A stretch of 62,254 bases of DNA from Mycobacterium colombiense (GTDB lineage: Bacteria > Actinomycetota > Actinomycetes > Mycobacteriales > Mycobacteriaceae), in NCBI RefSeq assembly GCF_003284935.1, contig NZ_QMEV01000027.1, forward strand, positions 1 through 62,254, written 5' to 3'. Below, piece by piece: positions 26,895-34,942 of this stretch (position 1 is the first letter of the stretch; every line of letters begins with the position of its first letter). The position numbers and the translations under genes were made by a program. Under the pieces are notes generated by a model that worked only from the letters and a program-made list of their open reading frames with translations, had not been told where the DNA came from and searched no databases.

Positions 26895-27593
26895 TCAGAC
26901 CTTACGGATGACGGTGACGACCTTGCCGAGCACGCTGGCGTCGTTGCCGGGGATGGGGTCGAACGCCGGGTTGTGCGGCATCAGCCAGACCTGACCGCCG
27001 GCGCGCTTGAACGTCTTGACGGTGGCTTCGCAGTCGAGCATCGCCGCGACGATGTCGCCGTTGTCGGCGACGTTCTGCTGACGCACCACCACCCAGTCGC
27101 CGTCACAGATCGCGGCGTCGACCATCGAATCACCGACCACCTTGAGCAGGAAAAGCGTTCCCTCGCCGACCAATTCGCGTGGCAGGGGAAAGACATCCTC
27201 GACGGCCTCCTCGGCCAGGATCGGTCCACCGGCCGCGATGCGCCCGAGCACCGGGACAAACGTGGGTTCGGGCAGGGCATCCGAGCCGGCCACCTCGGTG
27301 GCGGGCGCCGTCACGTCGTCGTCGATCCCGCGGACATCGACCGCCCGGGGGCGGTTGGGGTCGCGCCGCAGGTACCCCTTGCGCTCCAGGGTGCGCAGCT
27401 GGTGCGCCACCGATGACGTCGACGTCAGGCCGACGGCGTCGCCGATCTCGCGGATGCTCGGCGGGTAGCCGCGGCTGGTGACCGAGGCGCGGATGACATT
27501 CAGAATGGTGCGCTGACGCTCGGTCAGCGAGGGATCCACGGAGTGCAACCGGCCTTCGGGGCCGGCCGAGGAAATGTCGTTGCTGTCGCCCAT
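26895..27593 (-). CDS. lexA: SOS repressor LexA
   Basis: A 232-residue repressor of DNA-damage genes that cleaves itself when RecA filaments form. The winged helix lies at residues 22-85 ([20 protein letters not shown] as recognition region). The cleavage site is Ala121-Gly122 in RIAAGGP; the catalytic dyad is Ser156 (VGDSMVDA) and Lys193 (TVKTFK). ATG 27593 is supported by a TACATT -10 box exactly 7 bases upstream, a leaderless start. It controls its own promoter and probably recA, and diverges from the LysM gene. Confidence 0.97.
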   Translation of the reverse strand: MGDSNDISSAGPEGRLHSVDPSLTERQRTILNVIRASVTSRGYPPSIREIGDAVGLTSTSSVAHQLRTLERKGYLRRDPNRPRAVDVRGIDDDVTAPATEVAGSDALPEPTFVPVLGRIAAGGPILAEEAVEDVFPLPRELVGEGTLFLLKVVGDSMVDAAICDGDWVVVRQQNVADNGDIVAAMLDCEATVKTFKRAGGQVWLMPHNPAFDPIPGNDASVLGKVVTVIRKV

Positions 27594-27600
27594 GGCAATG

Positions 27601-27606
27601 AATGTA
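27601..27606 (-). promoter_or_regulatory. -10 box for leaderless lexA
   Basis: TACATT on the minus strand, 7 bases before ATG 27593. Confidence 0.55.
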
Positions 27607-27610
27607 GCCG

Positions 27611-27645
27611 CCACTCGAACAAGAATCAAACATGTGTTCGAGTGG
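27611..27645 (-). promoter_or_regulatory. LexA operator region of lexA
   Basis: TCGAAC-ACAT-GTTTGA on the minus strand (27641-27626) is an SOS box with one mismatch. It sits inside a larger perfect inverted repeat, CCACTCGAAC (27611-27620) and GTTCGAGTGG (27636-27645), which supplies a further half-site. The box lies just upstream of the -10, giving autorepression. Confidence 0.8.
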
Positions 27646-27763
27646 CGTGTCGCGCCGTCGCGGGCGGCGACGGAAAAGGCGCAAAGTCGGGTGAATCACA
27701 AATGTGTAACTCTTCGGGTTATCGGGTATTTGGGCCTCGTGACAGTGGTAGAGGCCGACGAAC

Positions 27764-27786
27764 TTGTCGGTGGAGTGATCTAGCGT
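27764..27786 (+). promoter_or_regulatory. PafBC-type (RecA-NDp) promoter of the LysM gene
   Basis: TTGTCGGTG-N8-TAGCGT is an exact match to the LexA-independent damage promoter. It is the same nine-base -35 block as at recA. Transcription would start near 27793, about 94 bases before the ATG. Confidence 0.8.
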
Positions 27787-27823
27787 TTGCTCGTGCGACA
27801 CGCTTCGCTCAAATGTTCGGGTT

Positions 27824-27861
27824 TCGAACACACAAGCGATTAGAGTCGAACACACGAGCGA
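27824..27861 (+). repeat. Tandem 16-bp direct repeat with LexA half-sites
   Basis: TCGAACACACAAGCGA (27824-27839) and TCGAACACACGAGCGA (27846-27861) differ at one base and repeat with a 22-bp period, two helical turns. Each starts with the LexA half-site TCGAAC. TAGAGT (27841-27846), a possible -10 box, lies between them. Confidence 0.7.
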
Positions 27862-27886
27862 GAGCTAGTTGACCGGAGGAACGAAG

Positions 27887-28381
27887 ATGACAGTCATCCA
27901 CACGCCTGCGCCGCGTATCAGCAGTCTTCGGCGCCCGATCAACGGACCCGTGCAGGGTGCTCGGTATGGACGCGACGGTCTGACCCGATCCCGCAGGCCG
28001 GCGCCGGCGCGCCCGGCGGGCGCGGCGACGCGCTATTACGGCACCGGGGTGGCAATGTCGGTCGCCCCGCACCGCCGGCGCGCGACCACCTGGGCGTCGA
28101 CCATCGGGCTGGCGTTGGCCGCCGGGGCGATCACGCTGTGGCTGGGGCTCGTCGCGAACGTCGGCCAGGTGCTCAACGGCGACTCCACCAACAACGCGGC
28201 CCACATTCCCGACCGGCTGGCCGTCGTCCGCGTCGACGCGGGGGAGTCGCTGCAGGACTTCGCGCACCGGGTCGCGCCCGAGGCGCCGACCACTCAGGTC
28301 GCCGACCGCATCCGCGAACTCAACGATCTGCACTCGCCCAACCTGATGGCGGGTCAGACCCTCATCGCTCCGGTCGGCTGA
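27887..28381 (+). CDS. DNA-damage-induced LysM-domain membrane protein (Rv2719c-like)
   Basis: A 164-residue protein with a basic N-terminus, one membrane helix (about residues 72-95, WASTIGLALAAGAITLWLGL) and an outside LysM-like domain (about 114-162, AVVRVDAGESLQDFAHRVAP ... LMAGQTLIAPVG). LysM binds peptidoglycan. The M. tuberculosis homologue Rv2719c is divergent from lexA, is induced by DNA damage independently of LexA, and has been reported to interfere with cell division. GGAGGA is 6 bases before the ATG. The PafBC-type promoter upstream explains the damage response. Confidence 0.85.
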   Translation: MTVIHTPAPRISSLRRPINGPVQGARYGRDGLTRSRRPAPARPAGAATRYYGTGVAMSVAPHRRRATTWASTIGLALAAGAITLWLGLVANVGQVLNGDSTNNAAHIPDRLAVVRVDAGESLQDFAHRVAPEAPTTQVADRIRELNDLHSPNLMAGQTLIAPVG

Positions 28382-28397
28382 CAACCGTTGTGCGAAA

Positions 28398-28414
28398 ACG
28401 GCTCTGTTAGCCGT
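28398..28414 (+). terminator. Weak hairpin between LysM gene and nrdR
   Basis: ACGGCT-CTGTT-AGCCGT is a perfect 6-bp stem 16 bases after the LysM gene stop, without a U-tract. Possible terminator; stability is modest. Confidence 0.3.
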
Positions 28415-28431
28415 GCAGATCGGCGCGCGGG

Positions 28432-28437
28432 TACGCT
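28432..28437 (+). promoter_or_regulatory. -10 box for nrdR
   Basis: TACGCT would start transcription near 28444, about 36 bases before the ATG and upstream of the AAGGAG ribosome site. Confidence 0.4.
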
Positions 28438-28479
28438 CAAAGTCCTGCGGTTGTTCGTCGGCACGGTGAAGGAGCGGTC

Positions 28480-28944
28480 ATGCACTGTCCGTTCTGCCGT
28501 CATCCCGACTCCCGGGTGATCGACTCGCGCGAAACCGATGAAGGCCAGGCCATCCGGCGGCGCCGATCCTGTCCCGAGTGTGGACGGCGTTTCAGCACCG
28601 TGGAGACCGCCGTCCTGGCGGTGGTCAAGCGCAGTGGCGTCACCGAACCGTTCAGCAGGGAAAAGGTCATCAGCGGCGTCCGCCGCGCCTGCCAGGGTCG
28701 ACAGGTCGACGACGACGCCCTGAACCTGCTGGCCCAGCAGGTCGAAGACACCGTGCGCGCCGCCGGTTCGCCGGAAATCCCCAGCCACGAGGTGGGATTG
28801 GCCATCCTCGGGCCGCTGCGCGACCTCGACGAGGTGGCCTACCTGCGGTTCGCGTCCGTGTATCGCTCGTTTGAGTCCGCGGACGATTTCGAACGCGAGA
28901 TCCAGGCGCTGCGCGATCACCGCGGCGTGACGGCGCCGGGCTGA
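28480..28944 (+). CDS. nrdR: Transcriptional repressor NrdR
   Basis: A 154-residue zinc-ribbon/ATP-cone repressor of ribonucleotide reductase genes. The zinc ribbon uses CPFC and CPECG at residues 3-37. The ATP-cone (about 46-136; [20 protein letters not shown]) senses ATP/dATP. AAGGAG lies 5 bases before the ATG. It is next to the lexA cluster, tying dNTP supply to DNA repair by location. It corresponds to Rv2718c. Confidence 0.96.
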   Translation: MHCPFCRHPDSRVIDSRETDEGQAIRRRRSCPECGRRFSTVETAVLAVVKRSGVTEPFSREKVISGVRRACQGRQVDDDALNLLAQQVEDTVRAAGSPEIPSHEVGLAILGPLRDLDEVAYLRFASVYRSFESADDFEREIQALRDHRGVTAPG

Positions 28945-28945
28945 C

Positions 28946-28962
28946 CGGGCCGTCCCGGCCCG
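28946..28962 (+). terminator. GC hairpin after nrdR
   Basis: CGGGCCG-TCC-CGGCCCG, a perfect 7-bp stem with 3-base loop starting 2 bases after the nrdR stop, no U-tract. Confidence 0.5.
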
Positions 28963-28976
28963 CATCGTCACCCCGC

Positions 28977-28982
28977 TAGGCT
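28977..28982 (+). promoter_or_regulatory. -10 box for leaderless nitrobindin gene
   Basis: TAGGCT, 7 bases before ATG 28990, just after the nrdR hairpin. Confidence 0.5.
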
Positions 28983-28989
28983 CGCTTTC

Positions 28990-29475
28990 ATGCCTACTGA
29001 CTTGCATCCCGACCTTGCGGCGCTGGCCCCGCTCCTTGGGACCTGGTCCGGCAAGGGCGCGGGAAAGTACCCGACGATCCCGCCGTTCGACTACCTCGAG
29101 GAAGTCGTGTTCGCCCACGTCGGTAAACCGTTTCTGGCCTACGGGCAGAAAACCAAGGCGGTGGCCGACGGCAAGCCGCTGCACGCCGAAACCGGGTATC
29201 TCCGGGTGCCCCAGCCGGGCCACGTCGAGCTGGTTTTGGCGCATCCCAGCGGCATCACCGAAATCGAGGTCGGCACCTACTCGGTCACCGGTGACGTCAT
29301 CGAAATGCAGATGGCCACCACGACCGTCGGGCTGACTCCCAGCGCCAAAGAGGTGACGGCGCTTGGCCGTTCCTTCCGCATCGACGGCGACGAGCTGTCC
29401 TACACCGTGCAGATGGGTGCGGTCGGGCAACCCCTGCAGGACCACCTCGCCGCGGTGCTGCACCGGCAAAGCTAG
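28990..29475 (+). CDS. Nitrobindin (THAP4-like heme-binding beta-barrel)
   Basis: A 161-residue all-beta protein like M. tuberculosis Rv2717c, whose structure is a fatty-acid-binding-protein-like barrel that binds ferric heme and isomerises peroxynitrite. GTWSGKGAGKYPTIPPFDY is the family signature near the N-terminus. The C-terminal helix-like end (QDHLAAVLHRQS) carries the His expected to ligate heme. It has its own leaderless promoter. A role in nitrosative stress is inferred from the family. Confidence 0.85.
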   Translation: MPTDLHPDLAALAPLLGTWSGKGAGKYPTIPPFDYLEEVVFAHVGKPFLAYGQKTKAVADGKPLHAETGYLRVPQPGHVELVLAHPSGITEIEVGTYSVTGDVIEMQMATTTVGLTPSAKEVTALGRSFRIDGDELSYTVQMGAVGQPLQDHLAAVLHRQS

Positions 29476-29498
29476 CCCACCCGCCCCCGCGTTGGCCG

Positions 29499-30185
29499 TC
29501 AGTCCAGGTGTCGCACACCGTCATTGACGACCCGCCCGGCCACCCCGACCCAGCCTTCGGCGCTCCATGTCGTCTCGATGACGGAGCCCCTGCCCTGCGT
29601 GATCCGCAGGCTCTGACTGAGGTAATCGGTGATGCGCATCGCCGCCGAGCCGGTGGCCTCGTCCTCGACCACACCGAGGTTGGCGGCGAACATGCGAACC
29701 CGCAGCGACCCGGATGCCCGGTCGGTCCAGGCCCACAGGTAATGCGCGGTGTCGTCGGGGAAGTCGGCCGGGTCGGCGGCGAGAACCTCGTCGGCCGAAG
29801 CGAATTCGTGCAATGCGAAGTCGGGCGCCCATTCCGCGCGCGCGTCGATGCCGGCGCGGTGTTCGTCGGAGCCCACCTGCACGATGCCCGCCGGTACCCG
29901 CAGCGTGTTGACCGGCGAACCGCTCTCGCGCAGCCACCACGTCGCGCCGACGGTGGGGTGGCCGGCGAACGGCAGCTCGGTTCGCGGCGTGTAGATGGTG
30001 GCATGCGCGGTTGAGGAGCCCGCGGCCGGGACGTCCACGAAAACCGTCTCGCTGTACCCCAATTGGGTCGCCAACCGTTGCCGCTCGGCGGGGTCGACCC
30101 GGCGGGCGTCCACCACGCCCAGCGGATTACCGAAATTGCCGTCCGAATCGGTGAACACCCGCAACACCGTCACGTCGATCCCCAT
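29499..30185 (-). CDS. PhzF-family isomerase/epimerase-like protein
   Basis: A 228-residue protein of the PhzF/diaminopimelate-epimerase fold. The N-terminal half has [28 protein letters not shown] and [17 protein letters not shown]; the catalytic Glu is that of YSET and the GHP motif is the first substrate loop. The second half contains [14 protein letters not shown], the second loop. It is shorter than typical PhzF (about 260-300). The substrate is unknown. A TACAGT box 6 bases upstream supports ATG 30185. It corresponds to Rv2716. Confidence 0.85.
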   Translation of the reverse strand: MGIDVTVLRVFTDSDGNFGNPLGVVDARRVDPAERQRLATQLGYSETVFVDVPAAGSSTAHATIYTPRTELPFAGHPTVGATWWLRESGSPVNTLRVPAGIVQVGSDEHRAGIDARAEWAPDFALHEFASADEVLAADPADFPDDTAHYLWAWTDRASGSLRVRMFAANLGVVEDEATGSAAMRITDYLSQSLRITQGRGSVIETTWSAEGWVGVAGRVVNDGVRHLD

Positions 30186-30191
30186 GGCCCG

Positions 30192-30197
30192 ACTGTA
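30192..30197 (-). promoter_or_regulatory. -10 box for leaderless phzF-like gene
   Basis: TACAGT on the minus strand, 6 bases before ATG 30185. Confidence 0.5.
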
Positions 30198-30230
30198 CGG
30201 CGCGGAAGCCGTCGGCATCGATCGACGGGA

Positions 30231-31262
30231 TCAGGTGGCGCTGCGTTCGTCGGACCCCATGGCGTTCAGTACGGCGACGCGGGTTCCAGCGGGGCCCGAG
30301 ACGGCCCGCTCGCCGCCGCCGGTGCGCAACAGGCTGCGCAGATTGGCCTGGTCGTATTCGGCCGGGGCGGTGGAATCGATGAAACGCTCGACGACGTCGA
30401 TGAACCGGGCCGGGTCGTCGTGGAACGGGAAGTGGCCCGAGCCTTCGAAGATCTCCAGACGCGAGCCGGGCATCGCGGCGTGCGCCATCCACGCGTGCCG
30501 GACCGGGACCACCACATCCTTTGTGCCCCAGACGATCTGCACCGGGATGGCTTCGGTCAAATAACATCGGTCGAGCATGGTGACGATCTGCCCGCGCCAA
30601 TCCACCACCGCACGCAACGTCCGGCTGAACGCCGCCGACGCCGTCGGCTCGGGCAGGTCGTCGAGGATGCGCAGCACGTTGGGCAGATCGCGGCCCAAGC
30701 CGGTGCTGCCCAGCGCGGTCCCCAGGACGCGTCCCACGAGCTGAACCGCCGGCAGCACCAGCGGCAGCCGCAGCAGGGCGATCGCCTCGCTGCCCATCGG
30801 CAGCGAGGCCCACCGCAGGACGAAGTTGACGTCCTTGGTCACGCCGCCCGCGCCGACCAGGATCAGCCGTTCCACCAGATGCGGGAATTGGTAGGCGAAT
30901 TGCATGGCGACGCCACCGCCCAGCGAGTGACCGATGATCGTCACCCGCTCGATGGCGAGCACGCTGAGCAGGTCACGCATCCCGTTGGCGTAGGCCGCGA
31001 TCGAGTAGTCGGCGCGCGGCTTGTCCGATCGCCCGTGTCCCAGCAGGTCCGGGGCGATCACCGTGAAACGCTGGGCGAGCTTGGCCTGCACCGTATTCCA
31101 CGTCGTCGAGTTGTCGCCGATGCCGTGAATCAGCAGGATCGCCGGCCCGGAACCGGCGATGCGGTACGCCCGCTTGTAACCGTGGATGGTGCGGAACTCG
31201 AGTCTGGGTGCGGTGACTTCACGCACCGGGCGGAGCGTGGGATTGCGCTTCCGCTCGGTCAT
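30231..31262 (-). CDS. Alpha/beta hydrolase
   Basis: A 343-residue alpha/beta-hydrolase. The oxyanion motif is LLIHGIGDNSTTW (residues about 43-55), the nucleophile elbow GHSLGGG (about 115-121), the acid is in WGTKDVVVP and the His in GSGHFPFHDDP. The sequence resembles epoxide hydrolase/C-C hydrolase-like members; the substrate is unknown. A tail of about 40 polar residues follows the fold. The PAC2 gene lies 62 bases upstream on the same strand. It corresponds to Rv2715. Confidence 0.87.
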   Translation of the reverse strand: MTERKRNPTLRPVREVTAPRLEFRTIHGYKRAYRIAGSGPAILLIHGIGDNSTTWNTVQAKLAQRFTVIAPDLLGHGRSDKPRADYSIAAYANGMRDLLSVLAIERVTIIGHSLGGGVAMQFAYQFPHLVERLILVGAGGVTKDVNFVLRWASLPMGSEAIALLRLPLVLPAVQLVGRVLGTALGSTGLGRDLPNVLRILDDLPEPTASAAFSRTLRAVVDWRGQIVTMLDRCYLTEAIPVQIVWGTKDVVVPVRHAWMAHAAMPGSRLEIFEGSGHFPFHDDPARFIDVVERFIDSTAPAEYDQANLRSLLRTGGGERAVSGPAGTRVAVLNAMGSDERSAT

Positions 31263-31324
31263 ATCGCCAACCTTGGTGTCGGGCCGGGCTACGCCGGTCT
31301 GGCTAGGGGCTCGTGCTGCGGGGG

Positions 31325-32296
31325 TCAGGCATGGTCGTCGTCGTCGTACTTCTTCTCGGCCTGCTGGGCCAGAAATCGCTCGAACTCTGCGCCTAGCTCA
31401 TCGCCGCTAGGCAGATCCTCGTCGCGAGCTAGTAACGATCTGTTCTCCTGAGCGTCGATGAAGGCATCGTACTGGCGCTCCAGCGCGGCCACCACTTGAG
31501 CGACCTCCGCGCTCGCCTCGACCTGCTCGTCGATCTTGGCCCGAATCACCTCGGCGGCCTCGGTCAACGCGGTCAGCGGCAGCTCCAGTGACGCGGTCTT
31601 GGCGACCTGTTCGAGCAGCGCCTGCGCGGCGGCCGGGTAGTCGGTCTGGGTGAGGTAGTGCGGGACGTGCACGGTGTAGCCGATCACCTCGTGGCCGTGC
31701 TGGCCCATCCGGTATTCGAGCAGGTTGGACGCGCTGGCGGGGACCTGGATCTCCGAGATCCACGGCTGGAAGTTGGCGATCAACTCCGGGTTGTTCGAGT
31801 GGGCGGTCATGGTGGTCGGCCGGGTGTGCGGAACCGCCATCGGCACGGTGCCCAGGCCGATGGTTTGGCGCACGCCGAGGCGCTCGGCCAGCAGCCGCAC
31901 CGCGGTGATGAAGCGCTCCCACTTGAGATCCGGCTCCATGCCGGCCAGCAACAGGAACGGGGTGCCGATCGTGTCGCGCATCGCGTAGAGGTTCAGCTCG
32001 GGCTCTTCGTAATGGGTGAAGTGATCGGTCTTGAACGTCATCAGCGGCCGCCGGGAGCGGTAGTCCAGCAATTCGTCGATCGCGAAGGACGCGACCAGCT
32101 CGGTGTCCAGCACCGCCTTCAGATGTGCCGACGCCAGCTTGATGGCATGACCGGCGTCGGAAAAGCCCTCCAGGGCGTGCACCAGCACCGGGCCGCGGCC
32201 ATCGGACGTCGACAGCTGCGGCGCCGGCAGCTCGAGCTCGTACATGCCGGCCTGCCCCGGCTGGTACCGGTCAGCTGGGTCTTGGTGGTGAGCCAT
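31325..32296 (-). CDS. PAC2-family protein
   Basis: A 323-residue protein like Rv2714, a duplicated actinobacterial family of known structure but unknown function, related to proteasome-assembly chaperone 2. Recognisable parts are VLVHALEGFSDAGHAIKLAS near the start, FAIDELLDYRSRRPLMTFK, and TVPMAVPHTRPTTMTAHSNN in the core; the C-terminal 90 residues are helical and acidic. GAGGAGG lies 9 bases before ATG 32296. Since actinobacteria have proteasomes and ATP-grasp ligases, a link to proteolysis is sometimes proposed, but that is speculation. Confidence 0.85.
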   Translation of the reverse strand: MAHHQDPADRYQPGQAGMYELELPAPQLSTSDGRGPVLVHALEGFSDAGHAIKLASAHLKAVLDTELVASFAIDELLDYRSRRPLMTFKTDHFTHYEEPELNLYAMRDTIGTPFLLLAGMEPDLKWERFITAVRLLAERLGVRQTIGLGTVPMAVPHTRPTTMTAHSNNPELIANFQPWISEIQVPASASNLLEYRMGQHGHEVIGYTVHVPHYLTQTDYPAAAQALLEQVAKTASLELPLTALTEAAEVIRAKIDEQVEASAEVAQVVAALERQYDAFIDAQENRSLLARDEDLPSGDELGAEFERFLAQQAEKKYDDDDHA

Positions 32297-32525
32297 CTGC
32301 GATCGCCTCCTCTCGGGGGTCCTTCCAGGGTGCCCTACCAAGTGTCCCCCGAATCAGCCGGCACCCACATCGCTCAGCGAACTTCGCGTCACGCTTGTAG
32401 CTGAAACGCGATAATTCTCAGGCGTAATCCGATGGGAACGCGCCCGGGGCGAGCCGCGGGCTCGCCAGCAAACCCCGTGGCGCACCGCGATGTGTAGGAG
32501 TCGGCCTGCCGCCCCCCGGTCAGGC

Positions 32526-33362
32526 ATGATGAAGGCGATGCGCATTCGGATCCTGATGCTCTGCTCGGTGGTGGGGGTGGCGATGTCGCTGACGTCGTGT
32601 CACCGGCCCGTCGAGCATGTCTCGGGTGCGCCGGTGTCCGCCCCCCGTGTCGGCGGCCCCGTGCAGCGGCTCAGCCAGCCCGAACAGAAGGCCGTCGCCG
32701 GTCCGGTCGAGCCGGATCGGCGCATCGGGGCGATATTCATCGACGGCGGCCCGCTGCACGTATGCACCGGTTCCGTCGTGCATTCGACGGGCGGCAACCT
32801 GATCATCACCGCCGCGCACTGCCTCGCCGGAGCGTCGCTGATCACATTCGTTCCCGGTTTCGCCGGCGACGCCGCACCCGGCCCCGCCGATGTGTGGAAG
32901 GCCGACGCGGTCTACCTCGATCCGCGCTGGACCGCCAGCAAAGACCCGCACGCCGACTATGCGATCGCTCGGGTCAGCAACGAGGCCGGCGCTCCCGTCG
33001 AGTCCCGGGTCGGCCTGGCGCTGACGCTGGGCGTCACGCCCCCGCCGGGCAGCCGCGTCACGGTGCTGGGCTATCCGGCCGGCGTGGGGGGTTCACCCAT
33101 CGGCTGTCAGGCCGCCACGTCGGTCACCGACAGCGGGTTCCCGGCGCTGGCGTGCGAGGGCCTGGTGGACGGCACCAGCGGCGCGCCCTGGGTGAGCGGG
33201 ACGACGCTCATCGGGGTGATCGGCGGTCTGGAGCGGGGTGGCTGCGCCGCGAACATGTCGTATTCCGCGCCGTTCGACGCGCACACCGCGGAGCTGCTGG
33301 CTCGCGCCGAGGCGGGTGGTCCCGGCGATCCGCTCGTGGGCGACCTGCAAGACGCCTGTTAG
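32526..33362 (+). CDS. Trypsin-like serine protease, predicted lipoprotein
   Basis: A 278-residue exported protease. The N-terminal helix (MRIRILMLCSVVGVAMS) ends in the lipobox LTSC, predicting lipid attachment near residue 24. The catalytic triad is visible: His in LIITAAHCLAG, Asp in PHADYAIARV, Ser in GLVDGTSGAPW. Several Cys pairs suggest disulfides. ATGs at 32526, 32529 and 32538 are all possible; none has a good ribosome site. M. tuberculosis has no gene at this point between Rv2714 and sthA, so it is an accessory gene of this lineage. Target unknown. Confidence 0.8.
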   Translation: MMKAMRIRILMLCSVVGVAMSLTSCHRPVEHVSGAPVSAPRVGGPVQRLSQPEQKAVAGPVEPDRRIGAIFIDGGPLHVCTGSVVHSTGGNLIITAAHCLAGASLITFVPGFAGDAAPGPADVWKADAVYLDPRWTASKDPHADYAIARVSNEAGAPVESRVGLALTLGVTPPPGSRVTVLGYPAGVGGSPIGCQAATSVTDSGFPALACEGLVDGTSGAPWVSGTTLIGVIGGLERGGCAANMSYSAPFDAHTAELLARAEAGGPGDPLVGDLQDAC

Positions 33363-33414
33363 TGGCGATCGTCAGCGCGGCGGAGCCGGGCGCAACGGGT
33401 CGCCACCATCGGGG

Positions 33415-34830
33415 TTAGTGGCGGAATTGGTTGAGCGCCCGGACCTTGTTCATCACGTCGAGCGCCGCCACCTTGTAGGCCTCGGAGAACGTGGGGTAGT
33501 TGAACACCGCGTCCACCAGGTACTCCACGGTGCCGCCGCAGCCCATCACGGCCTGGCCGATGTGCACCATCTCGGTGGCGCTGGTGCCGAAGATGTGCAC
33601 GCCGAGCACCGTGAGGTCCTGGGTGGACACCAGTAGTTTGAGCATCCCGTAGGAGTCGCCGGCGATCTGGCCGCGGGCCAGCTCGCGGTACCTGGCCACC
33701 CCGACCTCGTAGGGGACGGCGTTCTTCGTCAGCTCGACCTCGGTGGCGCCGACGTAGGAGACCTCGGGGATGGAGTAGATGCCGATCGGTTGCAGCTCGG
33801 TGATGCCGTCGCTCGCCTCCCCGAACGCGTGGTAGGCCGCCAGGCGGCCCTGCTCCATCGACGTGGCGGCCAAGGCGGGGAAGCCGATCACGTCACCGAC
33901 GGCATAGATGTGGGGCACCTTGGTCTGGAAGTTGTCGTCGACGAAAATGCGTCCGCGGTTGTCGGCCTCGAGCTCGGCGTTGTGCAGATCAAGGTGATCG
34001 GTCTGGCCCTGGCGCCCGGCCGAATACATCACCGTCTCGGCGGGAATCTGCTTGCCACTGGCCAGGGTGGTGACGGTGCCCGCCGAGCCGACGTCGACGG
34101 CGGTCACCTCCTCGCCGAACCGGAACGTCACCGCCAGGTCACGCAGGTGGAACTTCAGCGCCTCGACGACCTCGGGATCGCAGAAGTCGAGCATGTCGTC
34201 GCGCTTCTCCACGACGGTGACCTTGGTGCCCAGCGCCGCGAACATCGAGGCGTACTCGATGCCGATGACGCCGGCGCCGACCACCACCATCGAGGCGGGC
34301 AACGACTTGAGATCCAGGATCCCGTCGGAGTCGAGCACCCGGTGTTCGTCGAACTCGACACCGGAGGGCCGCGCCGGGCGGGTGCCGGTGGCGATGACGA
34401 CGTATTTGCCTGTGATGGTGATCTTTTCGCGCCGCGACGGGTCCTCGACCTCGATGGTGTGCGGGTCGACGAAACGCCCGTGGCCGATCAGCAGATCGAT
34501 CCGGTTGCGCATCAGCTGGTTGCGTACCACGTCGACTTCCTTGCCGATCACGTGCTGGGTGCGGGCCAGCAGATCGGCCGGGGTGATCTTCTCCTTCACG
34601 CGGTAGCTGGCGCCGTAGAGTTCGCGCTGGCTCATCCCGGTGAGGTAGAGGACCGCCTCGCGCAACGTCTTTGACGGGATGGTGCCGGTCTGCACACACA
34701 CGCCGCCCAGCATCTGGCCGCGTTCGACGACCGCGACCGACTTACCGAGCTTGGCCGAGGCGATGGCGGCCTTCTGCCCGCCGGGCCCGGACCCGATGAC
34801 CACCATGTCGTACTCTTGCGCCGAACTCAT
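33415..34830 (-). CDS. sthA: Soluble pyridine nucleotide transhydrogenase SthA
   Basis: A 471-residue FAD enzyme moving hydride between NADPH and NAD+. The FAD motif is [13 protein letters not shown] (residues 10-22); [15 protein letters not shown] keeps only the first Cys of the disulfide found in related reductases, as expected for transhydrogenases. The NAD-binding motif is [13 protein letters not shown], and the FAD-ribityl motif is [14 protein letters not shown]. The C-terminal interface domain ends [20 protein letters not shown]. Its start is leaderless. It corresponds to Rv2713. Confidence 0.95.
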   Translation of the reverse strand: MSSAQEYDMVVIGSGPGGQKAAIASAKLGKSVAVVERGQMLGGVCVQTGTIPSKTLREAVLYLTGMSQRELYGASYRVKEKITPADLLARTQHVIGKEVDVVRNQLMRNRIDLLIGHGRFVDPHTIEVEDPSRREKITITGKYVVIATGTRPARPSGVEFDEHRVLDSDGILDLKSLPASMVVVGAGVIGIEYASMFAALGTKVTVVEKRDDMLDFCDPEVVEALKFHLRDLAVTFRFGEEVTAVDVGSAGTVTTLASGKQIPAETVMYSAGRQGQTDHLDLHNAELEADNRGRIFVDDNFQTKVPHIYAVGDVIGFPALAATSMEQGRLAAYHAFGEASDGITELQPIGIYSIPEVSYVGATEVELTKNAVPYEVGVARYRELARGQIAGDSYGMLKLLVSTQDLTVLGVHIFGTSATEMVHIGQAVMGCGGTVEYLVDAVFNYPTFSEAYKVAALDVMNKVRALNQFRH

Positions 34831-34837
34831 GGCTTAA

Positions 34838-34843
34838 ACAGTA
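34838..34843 (-). promoter_or_regulatory. -10 box for leaderless sthA
   Basis: TACTGT on the minus strand, 7 bases before ATG 34830. Confidence 0.5.
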
Positions 34844-34942
34844 AGGCAGCACAACGCACAGTGCTGGGTTCATCCACAGCACCGCCGCCGCACCCGCGCA
34901 CCTGCGCACCGCTTGACGGTGGCCGCCGTCAGCGTGGTGCCC

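Noticed and set aside
30063..31451. A 462-codon open frame opposite the PhzF-like and hydrolase genes
   Set aside because: Antisense shadow without ribosome site or recognisable motif.
32297..32525. A small gene between the PAC2 gene and the protease
   Set aside because: Only short open frames without start signals; the interval is better read as two divergent promoters.
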